This document shows positions 6,875-13,474 of a stretch of 21,127 bases of DNA, piece by piece. Position numbers and translations under genes: made by a program. Source of the stretch: a virus; the IMG/VR virus record IMGVR_UViG_3300011114_000287, positions 1 through 21,127 of that record; one strand, given 5' to 3'. Within the stretch, counting starts at the first letter, position 1. Each line of letters starts with the position of its first letter. Under the pieces are notes generated by a model. It made no database searches and was not told the DNA's origin. It worked only from the letters and a program-made list of their open reading frames with translations.

Positions 6875-7060
6875 ATGCCACTAGGTAAAGACGTAAGTAA
6901 GAATATGAGTGAGTTGGCTAGGGATAACAGAAAGAAAGGTAGCGAGCGTGGAGCAGGCGGTAAGCCTCGCTCGCGTCAGCAGATGATTGCGATAGCACTC
7001 TCTGCTGCTGGGAAGAGTAACAAATCGCCACGCAAATTTAGAATGCGGTCTGGTTCGTAA
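6875..7060 (+). CDS. Small basic protein, DUF6496-like (61 aa)
   Basis: An AGGAGGT site at 6864-6870 directly precedes ATG 6875. The product MPLGKDVSKNMSELARDN...SRQQMIAIALSAAGKSNK matches the small basic DUF6496 family common in phages, with the characteristic QxIAIALSaAGK helix. It is very basic and may bind nucleic acid. Its TAA stop shares one base with the next ATG. Role unknown. Confidence 0.75.
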   Translation: MPLGKDVSKNMSELARDNRKKGSERGAGGKPRSRQQMIAIALSAAGKSNKSPRKFRMRSGS

Positions 7061-7251
7061 TGCAAGTCGAGGCTAAAGATCGCCTCAAGTGGGCGCGCGA
7101 GATCCTTTCAATTGCACGCGACAAGCTTGTAGTTGAAAGGGATCGCGCTTCTCATGGCCATGCAATCGACATGATCCAGATTATTACGATGGTGGATGCG
7201 GCGGCTTTGATAGCAAAGGAAATACTGGAGGAAGATGAAAAGCAAGGATGA
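7060..7251 (+). CDS. Hypothetical helical protein (63 aa)
   Basis: ATG 7060 overlaps the preceding stop (TAATG). The protein is mainly helical, with basic and acidic repeats (LKWAREILSIARDKL) and a C-terminal acidic end. Its stop at 7249-7251 overlaps ATG 7248 of a second reading frame in the methyltransferase gene (ATGA). The methyltransferase itself starts at 7235 inside this gene. I do not recognise it. Confidence 0.6.
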   Translation: MQVEAKDRLKWAREILSIARDKLVVERDRASHGHAIDMIQIITMVDAAALIAKEILEEDEKQG

Positions 7252-8101
7252 GAAAACACACCTCGACTTATTTAGCGGGATCGGAGGATTTGCCTTGGCA
7301 GCAAAGTGGAATGGATATAGAACCGTTGGCTTCTGTGACAACGAACCCTACGCCCAAGCAGTCCTTAAAAAACACTGGCCAGATGTGCCGTGCCACAAAG
7401 ACATCCGCGAAGTACGAGGCGAGCTATACGCAGGAGTCACTCTTCTCACGGGTGGATTCCCATGCCAACCATTCTCAGTCGCAGGCAAGCAACGAGGCAA
7501 GGATGACAACCGTTACCTCTGGCCAGAAATGTTGCGCGTTATACAAGAAGCAAGGCCAACTTGGATCATTGGTGAGAATGTTGCTGGGATCGTCAACTTG
7601 GCACTCGACCAGGTGTGTGCTGACTTGGAAGGTCAAGGTTACGAAGTCGAACCGATCATTATTCCAGCTTGCGCCGTTGACGCGCCACACCGAAGAGACA
7701 GGGTTTGGATTGTGGGCCACTCCAAACTCGATGGACTCACTGCCTCCAAGACAAGCAGAGGATTGCTCGACAAATCAGAAGAACAGAGAGGGAAGATCGA
7801 GAAGCGGGAACTTGCGGGAACAAGTTGTGCATCCTCGGATGTGGCCGACACCGTCAGCCAACGAGGATGCGGCGGGAACTCCGAAGGGCAATATGCAGAA
7901 GATGTTGGGGAATCATCCAGACATTCGCGGGACAACTCCAGAGGAGTGGCAACGTGGATCGCTGAACCCAGCGTGGGTCGAGTGGCTAATGGGATACCCA
8001 ACAGGTCACACAGACTTAAAGGATTGGGTAACGCCATCGTTCCGCAAGTCGCGTCGGAAATCATCAGATGCATCAACAAAATAATGGAGGATAACAAATG
8101 A
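7235..8101 (+). CDS. DNA C5-cytosine methyltransferase
   Basis: All diagnostic motifs are visible. DLFSGIGG (11-18) binds SAM, GGFPCQPFS (73-81) has catalytic Cys77, ENV (114-116) is motif VI, HRRDRVWIV (152-160) is motif VIII, and LGNAIVPQVA (264-273) is motif X. The last region before motif X is WIAEPSVGRVANGIPNR. The length (288 aa) is short for the family because the target recognition region (about 165-240) is small and of low complexity. It methylates cytosine in a short site not readable from sequence. This protects phage DNA from host enzymes or marks it. It starts at 7235 with GGAGG 3 bases upstream and overlaps the previous gene by 17 bases. Its stop overlaps the ATG of the glycosyltransferase at 8098 (ATGA). 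A second open frame covers 96% of it. Confidence 0.9.
   Translation: MKSKDEKTHLDLFSGIGGFALAAKWNGYRTVGFCDNEPYAQAVLKKHWPDVPCHKDIREVRGELYAGVTLLTGGFPCQPFSVAGKQRGKDDNRYLWPEMLRVIQEARPTWIIGENVAGIVNLALDQVCADLEGQGYEVEPIIIPACAVDAPHRRDRVWIVGHSKLDGLTASKTSRGLLDKSEEQRGKIEKRELAGTSCASSDVADTVSQRGCGGNSEGQYAEDVGESSRHSRDNSRGVATWIAEPSVGRVANGIPNRSHRLKGLGNAIVPQVASEIIRCINKIMEDNK
7248..8084 (+). CDS. Overlapping reading frame inside the methyltransferase gene (278 aa)
   Basis: This frame is open for 278 codons wholly inside the methyltransferase gene. Its ATG at 7248 sits in an ATGA overlap with the stop of the 7060-7251 gene, the same coupling used throughout this operon. The product contains CVLTWKVKVTKSNRSLFQLAP, GLWATPNSMD, MWPTPSANED and LNPAWVEWLMGYPTGHTDL (239-257). 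I recall this order from proteins in phages, often annotated as methyltransferase-associated. The last motif lies over the same bases that encode WIAEPSVGRVANGIPNR in the main frame. Function is unknown. I did not compare conservation, so it may be an artefact of a stop-poor region; moderate doubt. Confidence 0.45.
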   Translation: MRKHTSTYLAGSEDLPWQQSGMDIEPLASVTTNPTPKQSLKNTGQMCRATKTSAKYEASYTQESLFSRVDSHANHSQSQASNEARMTTVTSGQKCCALYKKQGQLGSLVRMLLGSSTWHSTRCVLTWKVKVTKSNRSLFQLAPLTRHTEETGFGLWATPNSMDSLPPRQAEDCSTNQKNREGRSRSGNLREQVVHPRMWPTPSANEDAAGTPKGNMQKMLGNHPDIRGTTPEEWQRGSLNPAWVEWLMGYPTGHTDLKDWVTPSFRKSRRKSSDASTK

Positions 8102-9204
8102 AACTCTGGACAAACCACACTAACTCAATTCACAAAGTCGATGACAATATGCTCTACCCACGCAACACCTATGTGTTGCCCGATGAGCTAACTGGACCAA
8201 CCTGGGACGATTCCATTCCTTGTCCACACAAGATCAAGCCTTACTACAAAGGTAGGGCTGCTGGTGGGGCAACAGCCGTGTATCGCGCTGGTGCAATCGG
8301 TGATGCAATCATTGCGACAGCCTATGTCAACTACCTAGTGCAAGAGTCGGGTGGAGTTGTTGAGGTGTACGCGCCTGCTCGCAACCTGCCTCTCTACGCT
8401 GGGCTGGGTGCAAAGCTGTGGCCGTTGCCTGCCTCGCTGGAAGCGTGGGATTCGTTTGATAGTCACTTGCCTTGCGATGATTTGTTTAGTGGGCAGGTTG
8501 GCAACACGAAGCTAGGCACTGGTCCTGGTAACTGCTACCAGAGGATCTACGAGTGGATGGGGGTTTGGGACGAGAAGACGATGGCTAAGTATTGTAAGCC
8601 AGTTCTACATCTCATCGAGCCAGACCACGAAGAACTAAAGGCGATGGGCAAGTGGCCGATGCCAGATCCGTTCTTTGCTTACCATGTCAGTAGTTCTGGT
8701 CCTACCCGTACCTACCCTCCAACGATGGGGCAGGAGGCGGTGCTGGCGTTGCTTGAAGCCTATCCCAAGCATCACGCCGTAATCATTGGGCTGGATAACT
8801 CAAACAACTTCAAGGTGGATCATCCGCGAGTGATTGACCTATTCAATTGCACCAAGACTGTACGCTCGCTGTTCCCTATTATCAGCGGTGCTGACTTCAT
8901 TGTTGCGCCCGATAGCTCAGTCAATCACATGGCTGCTGGGTTGGATACGCCGTGTGTTTCGCTGTGGGGTTCGTACCATCCAGATGATCGGATGACTTAT
9001 TACCCTAAGAACGTATCGGTATTCAAACCAGATACCTGCCCACACGCACCTTGCCGTCCGCACGCTGGGTTGCCGCAGGCAAAGTGTAAGGATGCGAGCA
9101 ATAAAACCCCTCGAACTCAATACTGGTGTAATGCCCTACGGAATATAACAGCGCAGGATATTGTTGAGGCCAGCAAGAAAGCAATGGAACTGGAAAACAA
9201 ATAA
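8098..9204 (+). CDS. Glycosyltransferase family 9-like (heptosyltransferase-like, GT-B)
   Basis: The 368-residue protein has the N-terminal loop AGAIGDAIIATAYV (64-77) and the C-terminal nucleotide-sugar site VAPDSSVNHMAAGLDTP followed by CVSLWGSYHP (about 268-295), both diagnostic of GT9 enzymes of the ADP-heptose:LPS heptosyltransferase type. It is coupled to the methyltransferase by ATGA. The donor sugar cannot be read from sequence. It may alter surface polysaccharide to block superinfection, or it may glycosylate a hydroxylated base made by the oxygenase and methyltransferase encoded nearby. A Cys-rich C-terminal region (HAPCRPHAGLPQAKC) is unusual. Confidence 0.75.
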   Translation: MKLWTNHTNSIHKVDDNMLYPRNTYVLPDELTGPTWDDSIPCPHKIKPYYKGRAAGGATAVYRAGAIGDAIIATAYVNYLVQESGGVVEVYAPARNLPLYAGLGAKLWPLPASLEAWDSFDSHLPCDDLFSGQVGNTKLGTGPGNCYQRIYEWMGVWDEKTMAKYCKPVLHLIEPDHEELKAMGKWPMPDPFFAYHVSSSGPTRTYPPTMGQEAVLALLEAYPKHHAVIIGLDNSNNFKVDHPRVIDLFNCTKTVRSLFPIISGADFIVAPDSSVNHMAAGLDTPCVSLWGSYHPDDRMTYYPKNVSVFKPDTCPHAPCRPHAGLPQAKCKDASNKTPRTQYWCNALRNITAQDIVEASKKAMELENK

Positions 9205-9207
9205 CCT

Positions 9208-9286
9208 AACTGGCGTTGTGGTATGCAAGGAGATCTTGCATCGGGACGTTTCCTCAGTGTGTTCTCCTCTTGAATCAGAGCCAGTT
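9208..9286 (+). other. Structured gap: nested inverted repeats
   Basis: The 90-base gap holds an outer inverted repeat AACTGGC (9208-9214) with GCCAGTT (9280-9286), and an inner hairpin ATGCAAG (9223-9229), loop GAGAT, CTTGCAT (9235-9241). It ends just before the next gene. The inner hairpin has no U-run, so it is not a simple terminator. It is also not a tRNA: no T-arm or U33 is present. It may be a leader RNA structure or processing site. Only base pairing was checked by eye. Confidence 0.35.
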
Positions 9287-9294
9287 TGAATTTT

Positions 9295-9801
9295 ATGAGT
9301 GAAGAGATAAAAATGTTTAATTGTTTAGCTGAAGAGCCAGAACAATATTTGTTTGGGTTTGCTGCTGAAACCGAAACAGCAAGCACGACAGCATTGTCAA
9401 TTGATGCAATGCACTATTCACACAAGGTTGGAGAAATAGGTGAATTGCAGTTTGATATATGGGCAATTAGCAATGGGCTTAATGCGTGGAGGTCAATCAA
9501 TCCACACACAAAAATAGATCGGATAGTCGCAATGAAAGATGGAACATTTAGAGGATTCCACATAAAGACAGCCACATTTCAAAAAAACAATAATAGGTAT
9601 CAGTTTAAAGCGTCATCAGATCCAGACGCATTTCCAGCAGATTACTGGTTTCTCGTAGGGCTAAACGGTGATCTTGGGGTTGCCTTTAAATTAATTGTTC
9701 CATTTGACAAATTCGGACACGATCAGGCAATTGTCATAAGCAATGCCTCCATTCAGGATTATGTTGAATACATTAAAGTACCAAGCGAGTTTGTGATATG
9801 A
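9295..9801 (+). CDS. PDDEXK_5-like nuclease homologue with altered motif
   Basis: The 168-residue protein contains HKVGEIGELQFDIWAISNG, with Glu50, then IDRIVAMKDGTFRGFHIKTA, with Asp75 and Lys91, the same order as in the PDDEXK_5-like protein at 1081-1464. The position normally Gln (QVK) is His89 (HIK), so catalysis may differ or be lost. The gene is visibly more AT-rich than its neighbours and is preceded by the structured gap, so it may be acquired. I chose ATG 9295, though ATG 9313 has the better ribosome site (GAAGAG six bases upstream); a TTG at 9286 is less likely. Its stop overlaps the primase ATG. It may be a recombination nuclease or a DNA-binding remnant. Confidence 0.6.
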   Translation: MSEEIKMFNCLAEEPEQYLFGFAAETETASTTALSIDAMHYSHKVGEIGELQFDIWAISNGLNAWRSINPHTKIDRIVAMKDGTFRGFHIKTATFQKNNNRYQFKASSDPDAFPADYWFLVGLNGDLGVAFKLIVPFDKFGHDQAIVISNASIQDYVEYIKVPSEFVI

Positions 9802-10730
9802 ACGAAAACCAACGCAAAGCTGAAGAGATCGTAGGCCAAGTGGATTGGCAGTCCGAGAATCACGGGCTGTGCAAGTGTCCAGGTGAGGCTGCACATACCA
9901 GCCACACTCGCATTAGAGATACAACGGTGTTCGTAGATGGCGCACCTACTATCTTTTGCTGGCATACTTCCTGCACGCCGTATCGTGATGAGGCTAATCG
10001 CAAACTGCGCCGAGCTATATCCAGCGATGTTCTCTACAAGCCAGTAAACATTATGTCTGGCGGTACAGCCGTGCCAAAGCTGGTCATTAAGAAAGACCCG
10101 CACGCAGAGGTATTGGATAGGATTAAGACGATTGCAGAGTCAAACAAGCAACGCTATCTCACGCACTACACTTGGGACCCAGCGGATATGTACGAGGAAA
10201 GTCCGACCAAGCTTGGCGATCCAGCGCAGGACTATCAGTTGTTCCTCTCAATGTTTAACGCTCTTGACAATATCTGGATAGGCAATGTCACCGATAGCGG
10301 TAAGCATCCAAACAACTTCCGCATAGTTTACGAGTGGAAGAAGCTGGATGAACCAATCGGGCAGTACACAACTGGCGCGAGTTATAAGCAGGGCACAGTC
10401 AGTCGATCCAATGATACGGTTGAGCATAGGGTCTTCTTGGTTGTTGAGTCCGATGTACTGACCAAGCCAGAGATGGGCGCGGTGTTCCAATTGATGCGAG
10501 ATTTATTTAGTATGAAACTACACGCTGTCGTGGATACTGGCGGAAAGAGCTTGCATGGTTGGTTTGAGATGCCACCAAAGAACGAGTGGGTGGATCAGTT
10601 AAAAGCTTTTCTTATTCCGTTAGGATGCGATCCTGCAACATTCAAACCCAGCCAACCCGTTAGGATTCCTGGGGCAAAGAGAGAAGACAAGATGCAAAGC
10701 CTATTATGGTTTTGCAAAGGAGGAAAATGA
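9798..10730 (+). CDS. DNA primase of AEP type with N-terminal zinc finger
   Basis: The 310-residue protein starts with a zinc-finger pattern: GLCKCPGEAAH (Cys25, Cys27, His33) and FCWHTSC (Cys54, His56, Cys59). A catalytic domain follows with FLVVESDV (acidic residues Glu217 and Asp219), KSLHGWF (the S-x-H motif, His253) and QPVRIPGAKR, the order seen in archaeo-eukaryotic-type primases of phages. It would make primers for phage DNA replication. It is coupled by ATGA to the preceding gene and overlaps the helicase start, with the ribosome site AAGGAGG at 10718. The assignment rests on motif order and not on a search. Confidence 0.65.
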   Translation: MNENQRKAEEIVGQVDWQSENHGLCKCPGEAAHTSHTRIRDTTVFVDGAPTIFCWHTSCTPYRDEANRKLRRAISSDVLYKPVNIMSGGTAVPKLVIKKDPHAEVLDRIKTIAESNKQRYLTHYTWDPADMYEESPTKLGDPAQDYQLFLSMFNALDNIWIGNVTDSGKHPNNFRIVYEWKKLDEPIGQYTTGASYKQGTVSRSNDTVEHRVFLVVESDVLTKPEMGAVFQLMRDLFSMKLHAVVDTGGKSLHGWFEMPPKNEWVDQLKAFLIPLGCDPATFKPSQPVRIPGAKREDKMQSLLWFCKGGK

Positions 10731-11740
10731 TAGAGCCAGCAGTAGCGTTAGGCATCAAACCGAAGGTGGACGAGTGGCCGCCGATCAAATCTTATGCACA
10801 ACTTATCAAGGAAGACTTACCCGCACCAGAGACGTTAATTGAGGGAATGTTGCACCGAGGCGGGAAGATGTTGCTTGGCGGAGGCAGCAAGGCGTTTAAG
10901 AGTTGGTCACTCATCGACCTAGCACTTTCGTTACACGCTGGTGTGCCGTGGTGGGGGCAACAGTGCAAGATGTCGCGGGTGTTGTTTATCAACTTCGAGA
11001 TCCAAGAGTGGAGCTTTCGCAATCGGTTGGCCGATGTTATCAAAGCAAAAGGGCTGGAGGATAAGGCCGATGACTTTGATGTGTGGACGCTACGAGGTTA
11101 CGCTGCCGATCTTACTCTCATCCGACCGATGATTGAGAAGCAGATTGAAGGCAAGGGATACCAAGCGATCATATTAGACCCAAACTATATGCTGATGGGT
11201 GATAGGGATGAGAACAGCGCGGGTGATATGTCCACGCTGATGAATGAGTTTGAGTACCTAGCAACAAGACACAATCTGTCAATTATCCTGTCCCATCATT
11301 TCTCCAAGGGTAACAAGAGTGGTAGCGAGGCTATAGATAGGTTCAGCGGTAGCGGGGTGTTTGCCCGTAATCCAGATAGCTTGGTTGTACTCACGCCTCA
11401 CGAAGAGGATGAGAAGACATTTACCTGCGAGGTCACGCTACGGAACTTTAGCCCTATGGATGCCTTCGTGGTCCAATGGTCTTACCCACTATTCCGCCAG
11501 AACTTTAGCCTTAACCCCGATAAGCTAAAGAAGCCAGGGGCGCACAAGGCTGTTGACGATAAAAGGTTCTTAACTGAGATGGGCAGCAAGGAGTGGCAGG
11601 CTGGCGATTTATGTCGTCATATCATTGAAAAGTTGGAAGTATCGGAATCCACGTTTTATAGGTATCTTAAACGCCTTCACAAGGCCAAGAAGATATTGTC
11701 TGACAATGGCTTATATACTGCCAATCAGACTACTTTCTAA
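10727..11740 (+). CDS. RepA-like replicative helicase (RecA-fold ATPase)
   Basis: The 337-residue protein has a Walker A variant GGGSKAFKSW (51-60, Lys58) as in RepA/AAA_25 helicases, Walker B AIILDPNYML (147-156), and IILSHHFSKGNK and SGSGVFARNPDSLVVL downstream, the pattern of hexameric RepA-type helicases. The last 60 residues form a winged-helix-like part with ESTFYRYLKRLHKAKKIL. It probably unwinds the phage DNA, working with the adjacent primase. I chose ATG 10727 (ATGA overlap, AAGGAGG upstream); an ATG at 10706 would give seven extra residues lacking support. Ends at 11740, followed by a long non-coding gap. Confidence 0.75.
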   Translation: MIEPAVALGIKPKVDEWPPIKSYAQLIKEDLPAPETLIEGMLHRGGKMLLGGGSKAFKSWSLIDLALSLHAGVPWWGQQCKMSRVLFINFEIQEWSFRNRLADVIKAKGLEDKADDFDVWTLRGYAADLTLIRPMIEKQIEGKGYQAIILDPNYMLMGDRDENSAGDMSTLMNEFEYLATRHNLSIILSHHFSKGNKSGSEAIDRFSGSGVFARNPDSLVVLTPHEEDEKTFTCEVTLRNFSPMDAFVVQWSYPLFRQNFSLNPDKLKKPGAHKAVDDKRFLTEMGSKEWQAGDLCRHIIEKLEVSESTFYRYLKRLHKAKKILSDNGLYTANQTTF

Positions 11741-11777
11741 TCTACTTTCAAGTTACTATCATTCCTAGAGCAGTCAG

Positions 11778-11809
11778 ACCCTTATATATATATAAATATA
11801 TTTCGCGAA
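11778..11809. other. AT-rich element and palindrome in helicase-downstream gap
   Basis: A run TTATATATATATAAATATAT is followed by a perfect 8-base palindrome TTCGCGAA (11802-11809). It lies just after the primase and helicase genes and before two strong hairpins. Such an AT-rich block is a plausible DNA-unwinding element. Nothing proves origin function. Confidence 0.35.
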
Positions 11810-11814
11810 GGAAA

Positions 11815-11875
11815 AGTAGGAACAGGACTCCTTAGTCCGTCCTGTCCCTACTACGCTACGCTATTTCCGTAGCGT
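11815..11875. other. Tandem strong hairpins
   Basis: First hairpin: 14 bases at 11815-11828 pair with 11839-11852 with one mismatch and a 10-base loop. Second: ACGCTACG (11853-11860), loop CTATTTC, CGTAGCGT (11868-11875), perfect. Only TCTTC follows, so a classic rightward terminator is doubtful. They could end helicase transcription, act as an RNA processing site, or form part of a replication origin. Confidence 0.55.
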
Positions 11876-11941
11876 TCTTCAAAATGAACAAACAAGGCTG
11901 GCAGGGCTGGCTCGCACACCCTCACACCTGCCGAGACGGAG

Positions 11942-11971
11942 TTGGTGATAAGGTGGTGGGTGTGGTACAAT
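11942..11971 (+). promoter_or_regulatory. Possible rightward promoter
   Basis: TTGGTG (11942-11947) and TACAAT (11966-11971) are 18 bases apart, so they resemble a sigma70-type promoter, 5/6 in the -10. The start point would fall close to ATG 11978. Weak -35; tentative. Confidence 0.3.
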
Positions 11972-11977
11972 CGTGAA

Positions 11978-12121
11978 ATGAACAACAGTAAGCCTGGATT
12001 GTATGCAAACATTAACGCTCGCCGCAAGGCTGGCACTAGCCGTCCTAAGTCTAAAAGCACCATCAAGCCAAAGGTGTGGCGTATGATGAAGGCCAAGAAG
12101 GGCGGGTTTGAACCACGATAG
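11978..12121 (+). CDS. Small basic conserved phage protein (47 aa)
   Basis: The product starts MNNSKPGLYANINARRKAG and continues with many Lys and Arg, ending KKGGFEPR. The GLYANI..R.KAG.SR motif is shared by many phages, often next to structural or packaging genes, and has no assigned function. The high charge suggests nucleic-acid binding. Its last 14 bases overlap the next gene. Confidence 0.65.
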   Translation: MNNSKPGLYANINARRKAGTSRPKSKSTIKPKVWRMMKAKKGGFEPR

Positions 12122-12392
12122 AGAGCAGTTGAAGGTAGCGCACAAGTTCATTGGCCTGCTTCAACGAGAGAACGCTCAGTTGCATGGCGTTCTACGCTTG
12201 CTAGGTCAATTGGTTGATGATATGAATGCAAACTGCTCCTATGAAGTATTTGAAGTGCAATGGAACAGCCTTACAGAGCAGGTTAAGAGGCTGTCTGGAT
12301 TCTTTGAGAGCCACCAGAAGGCACTACAATCGCTCCACGATGCCTGTCCTAGCGTTTGGGATGAGGATGAGGTAGATGATGACATACAATAG
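12108..12392 (+). CDS. Hypothetical coiled-coil protein (94 aa)
   Basis: The open frame has TTG 12108 as the earliest likely start, overlapping the previous gene by 14 bases, with a purine-rich AAGGGCGGG upstream. The product has heptad-like helices (RENAQLHGVLRLLGQLVDDM) and a long acidic C-terminus ending DEDEVDDDIQ. It may be an acidic interaction partner. Function unknown; the exact start is unsure. Confidence 0.5.
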   Translation: MNHDREQLKVAHKFIGLLQRENAQLHGVLRLLGQLVDDMNANCSYEVFEVQWNSLTEQVKRLSGFFESHQKALQSLHDACPSVWDEDEVDDDIQ

Positions 12393-13050
12393 CCTTGGTT
12401 ATTTTTGGTATGTCTATAAAACAACATGCGCCATTAACGGAAAGGTTTATGTTGGGGTTCACAAGGCCAAAAAAATACTAAATAACTACATAGGGTGCGG
12501 AGTTGTGTCTGATGTTTCGGCAAAAAGAAGAGCATTAAAGATTAAATCGCCATTCGTGCAGGCAGTTGCAAAGCATGGATACGAAAACTTCAATAAAGAA
12601 ATATTAAAAAGATTTGATAATGCAGATGATGCTTACAATATGGAGGCTCAAATTGTAAATGAAGAGTGGATAAGGTCTGGCAATTCCTACAATGTTGCTC
12701 TAGGTGGCCGAAAAGCTGGCAAGCCCAGCAAATACTCTCATTTATTTGCAAAATGGAAAAGTTTGTATGAATCTGGGATGACCATGAAAGAAATAGCCAG
12801 AATAACTGGACTCAGTAGCCATGCTGCAATTAGTATAAATTTAGACAATATCGTTACAAAAAGAAAAAAATATCTTATTGCAAACAAGGCAAGAGAAATG
12901 AAATTATTTTGTATTGAGCTTGGCAAGTACTACAATTCGCAAAAAGATTTTTTGCTCGAAAGATTTGGAGACTGTAGGTCAGCAGGGAATTTGTCTGTTG
13001 CAATAAAGAATAGACTCAAGTTTAGAGGTCTAACCGTGGTAAGAGCATAA
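12376..13050 (+). CDS. GIY-YIG homing endonuclease
   Basis: The 224-residue protein has the GIY-YIG core: YVYKTT (12-17), KVYVGVHKAKK (23-33), and a catalytic Glu at 90 in AYNMEAQIV. The C-terminal half has a helix-turn-helix segment (MTMKEIARITGLSSHAAIS), as in Seg-like homing enzymes. These free-standing endonucleases cut a recipient genome and copy themselves in. The gene is clearly AT-rich compared with its neighbours and starts inside the preceding small gene (17-base overlap), so it is probably an insertion between otherwise adjacent phage genes. A second ATG lies at 12379. Confidence 0.75.
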   Translation: MMTYNSLGYFWYVYKTTCAINGKVYVGVHKAKKILNNYIGCGVVSDVSAKRRALKIKSPFVQAVAKHGYENFNKEILKRFDNADDAYNMEAQIVNEEWIRSGNSYNVALGGRKAGKPSKYSHLFAKWKSLYESGMTMKEIARITGLSSHAAISINLDNIVTKRKKYLIANKAREMKLFCIELGKYYNSQKDFLLERFGDCRSAGNLSVAIKNRLKFRGLTVVRA

Positions 13051-13280
13051 TGAAAGAATTGCCCTGCAATCGGCCAGTTAGAACACCAGGAGAAGCGAAG
13101 AAATTTCGTGTACGCGCGTGCCAAGGCGGTGAAAGCAAGACCATCCGCTACGGCGATCCAAAGATGACCATTAAGAAAAGCAATCCAGCCCGTAGGCGTA
13201 GCTTTAGGGCTAGGCATCAGTGCGACTCAAAGCCACCAAACAAGCTGACAGCGAGGCATTGGAGTTGTAAAAATTGGTAA
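13050..13280 (+). CDS. Conserved small basic phage protein (76 aa)
   Basis: Begins MKELPCNRPVRTPGEAKK and includes TIRYGDPKMTIKKSNPARRR and SFRARHQCDSKPPNK, with a final HWSCKNW. This Cys- and Arg-rich layout (NPARRxSFRARHxCD) is a very common protein of marine and freshwater phages, function unknown to me. The conserved Cys and His could bind zinc. It starts in a TAATG overlap with the homing-endonuclease stop. Confidence 0.75.
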   Translation: MKELPCNRPVRTPGEAKKFRVRACQGGESKTIRYGDPKMTIKKSNPARRRSFRARHQCDSKPPNKLTARHWSCKNW

Positions 13281-13281
13281 T

Positions 13282-13446
13282 ATGGCAAAGGTAGCCAAAA
13301 AAACACGCCACAATGCCTCAAAATCGAGCAAGGATGCCACTAGAAAGCATCTTTGCAGTAAGGCTGATGCTCCAGACCTTCCAGTGGTCAAATTTAAGGT
13401 TGAGGAACTAGGAAACAAAGCCTGCTGTTGCAGTATTGGTCGTTAG
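13282..13446 (+). CDS. Small hypothetical protein (54 aa)
   Basis: ATG 13282 follows the previous stop directly, and the frame closes at TAG 13444. The product is basic in its first half (MAKVAKKTRHNASKSSKDAT), acidic in the middle and ends with CCCSIGR, a Cys cluster. No family known. It is the last rightward gene before the leftward block. Confidence 0.5.
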   Translation: MAKVAKKTRHNASKSSKDATRKHLCSKADAPDLPVVKFKVEELGNKACCCSIGR

Positions 13447-13474
13447 GCTGACGCTCCCGCCAACACTCACCAAG

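Noticed and set aside
7639-8118. Long antisense open frame in the methyltransferase gene
   Set aside because: Product is low-complexity and Ser/Pro-rich with no recognisable motif, so it looks like a by-product of rare stops. It weakens but does not remove the case for the second sense frame.
9208-9286. Possible tRNA from the 7-base outer stem
   Set aside because: No T-loop, and the inner loop lacks U33; spacing does not fit cloverleaf.
11884-11976. Possible 30-codon gene (MNKQGWQGWLAHPHTC)
   Set aside because: No ribosome site and no similarity; it may simply be chance in the control gap. It ends one base before ATG 11978.
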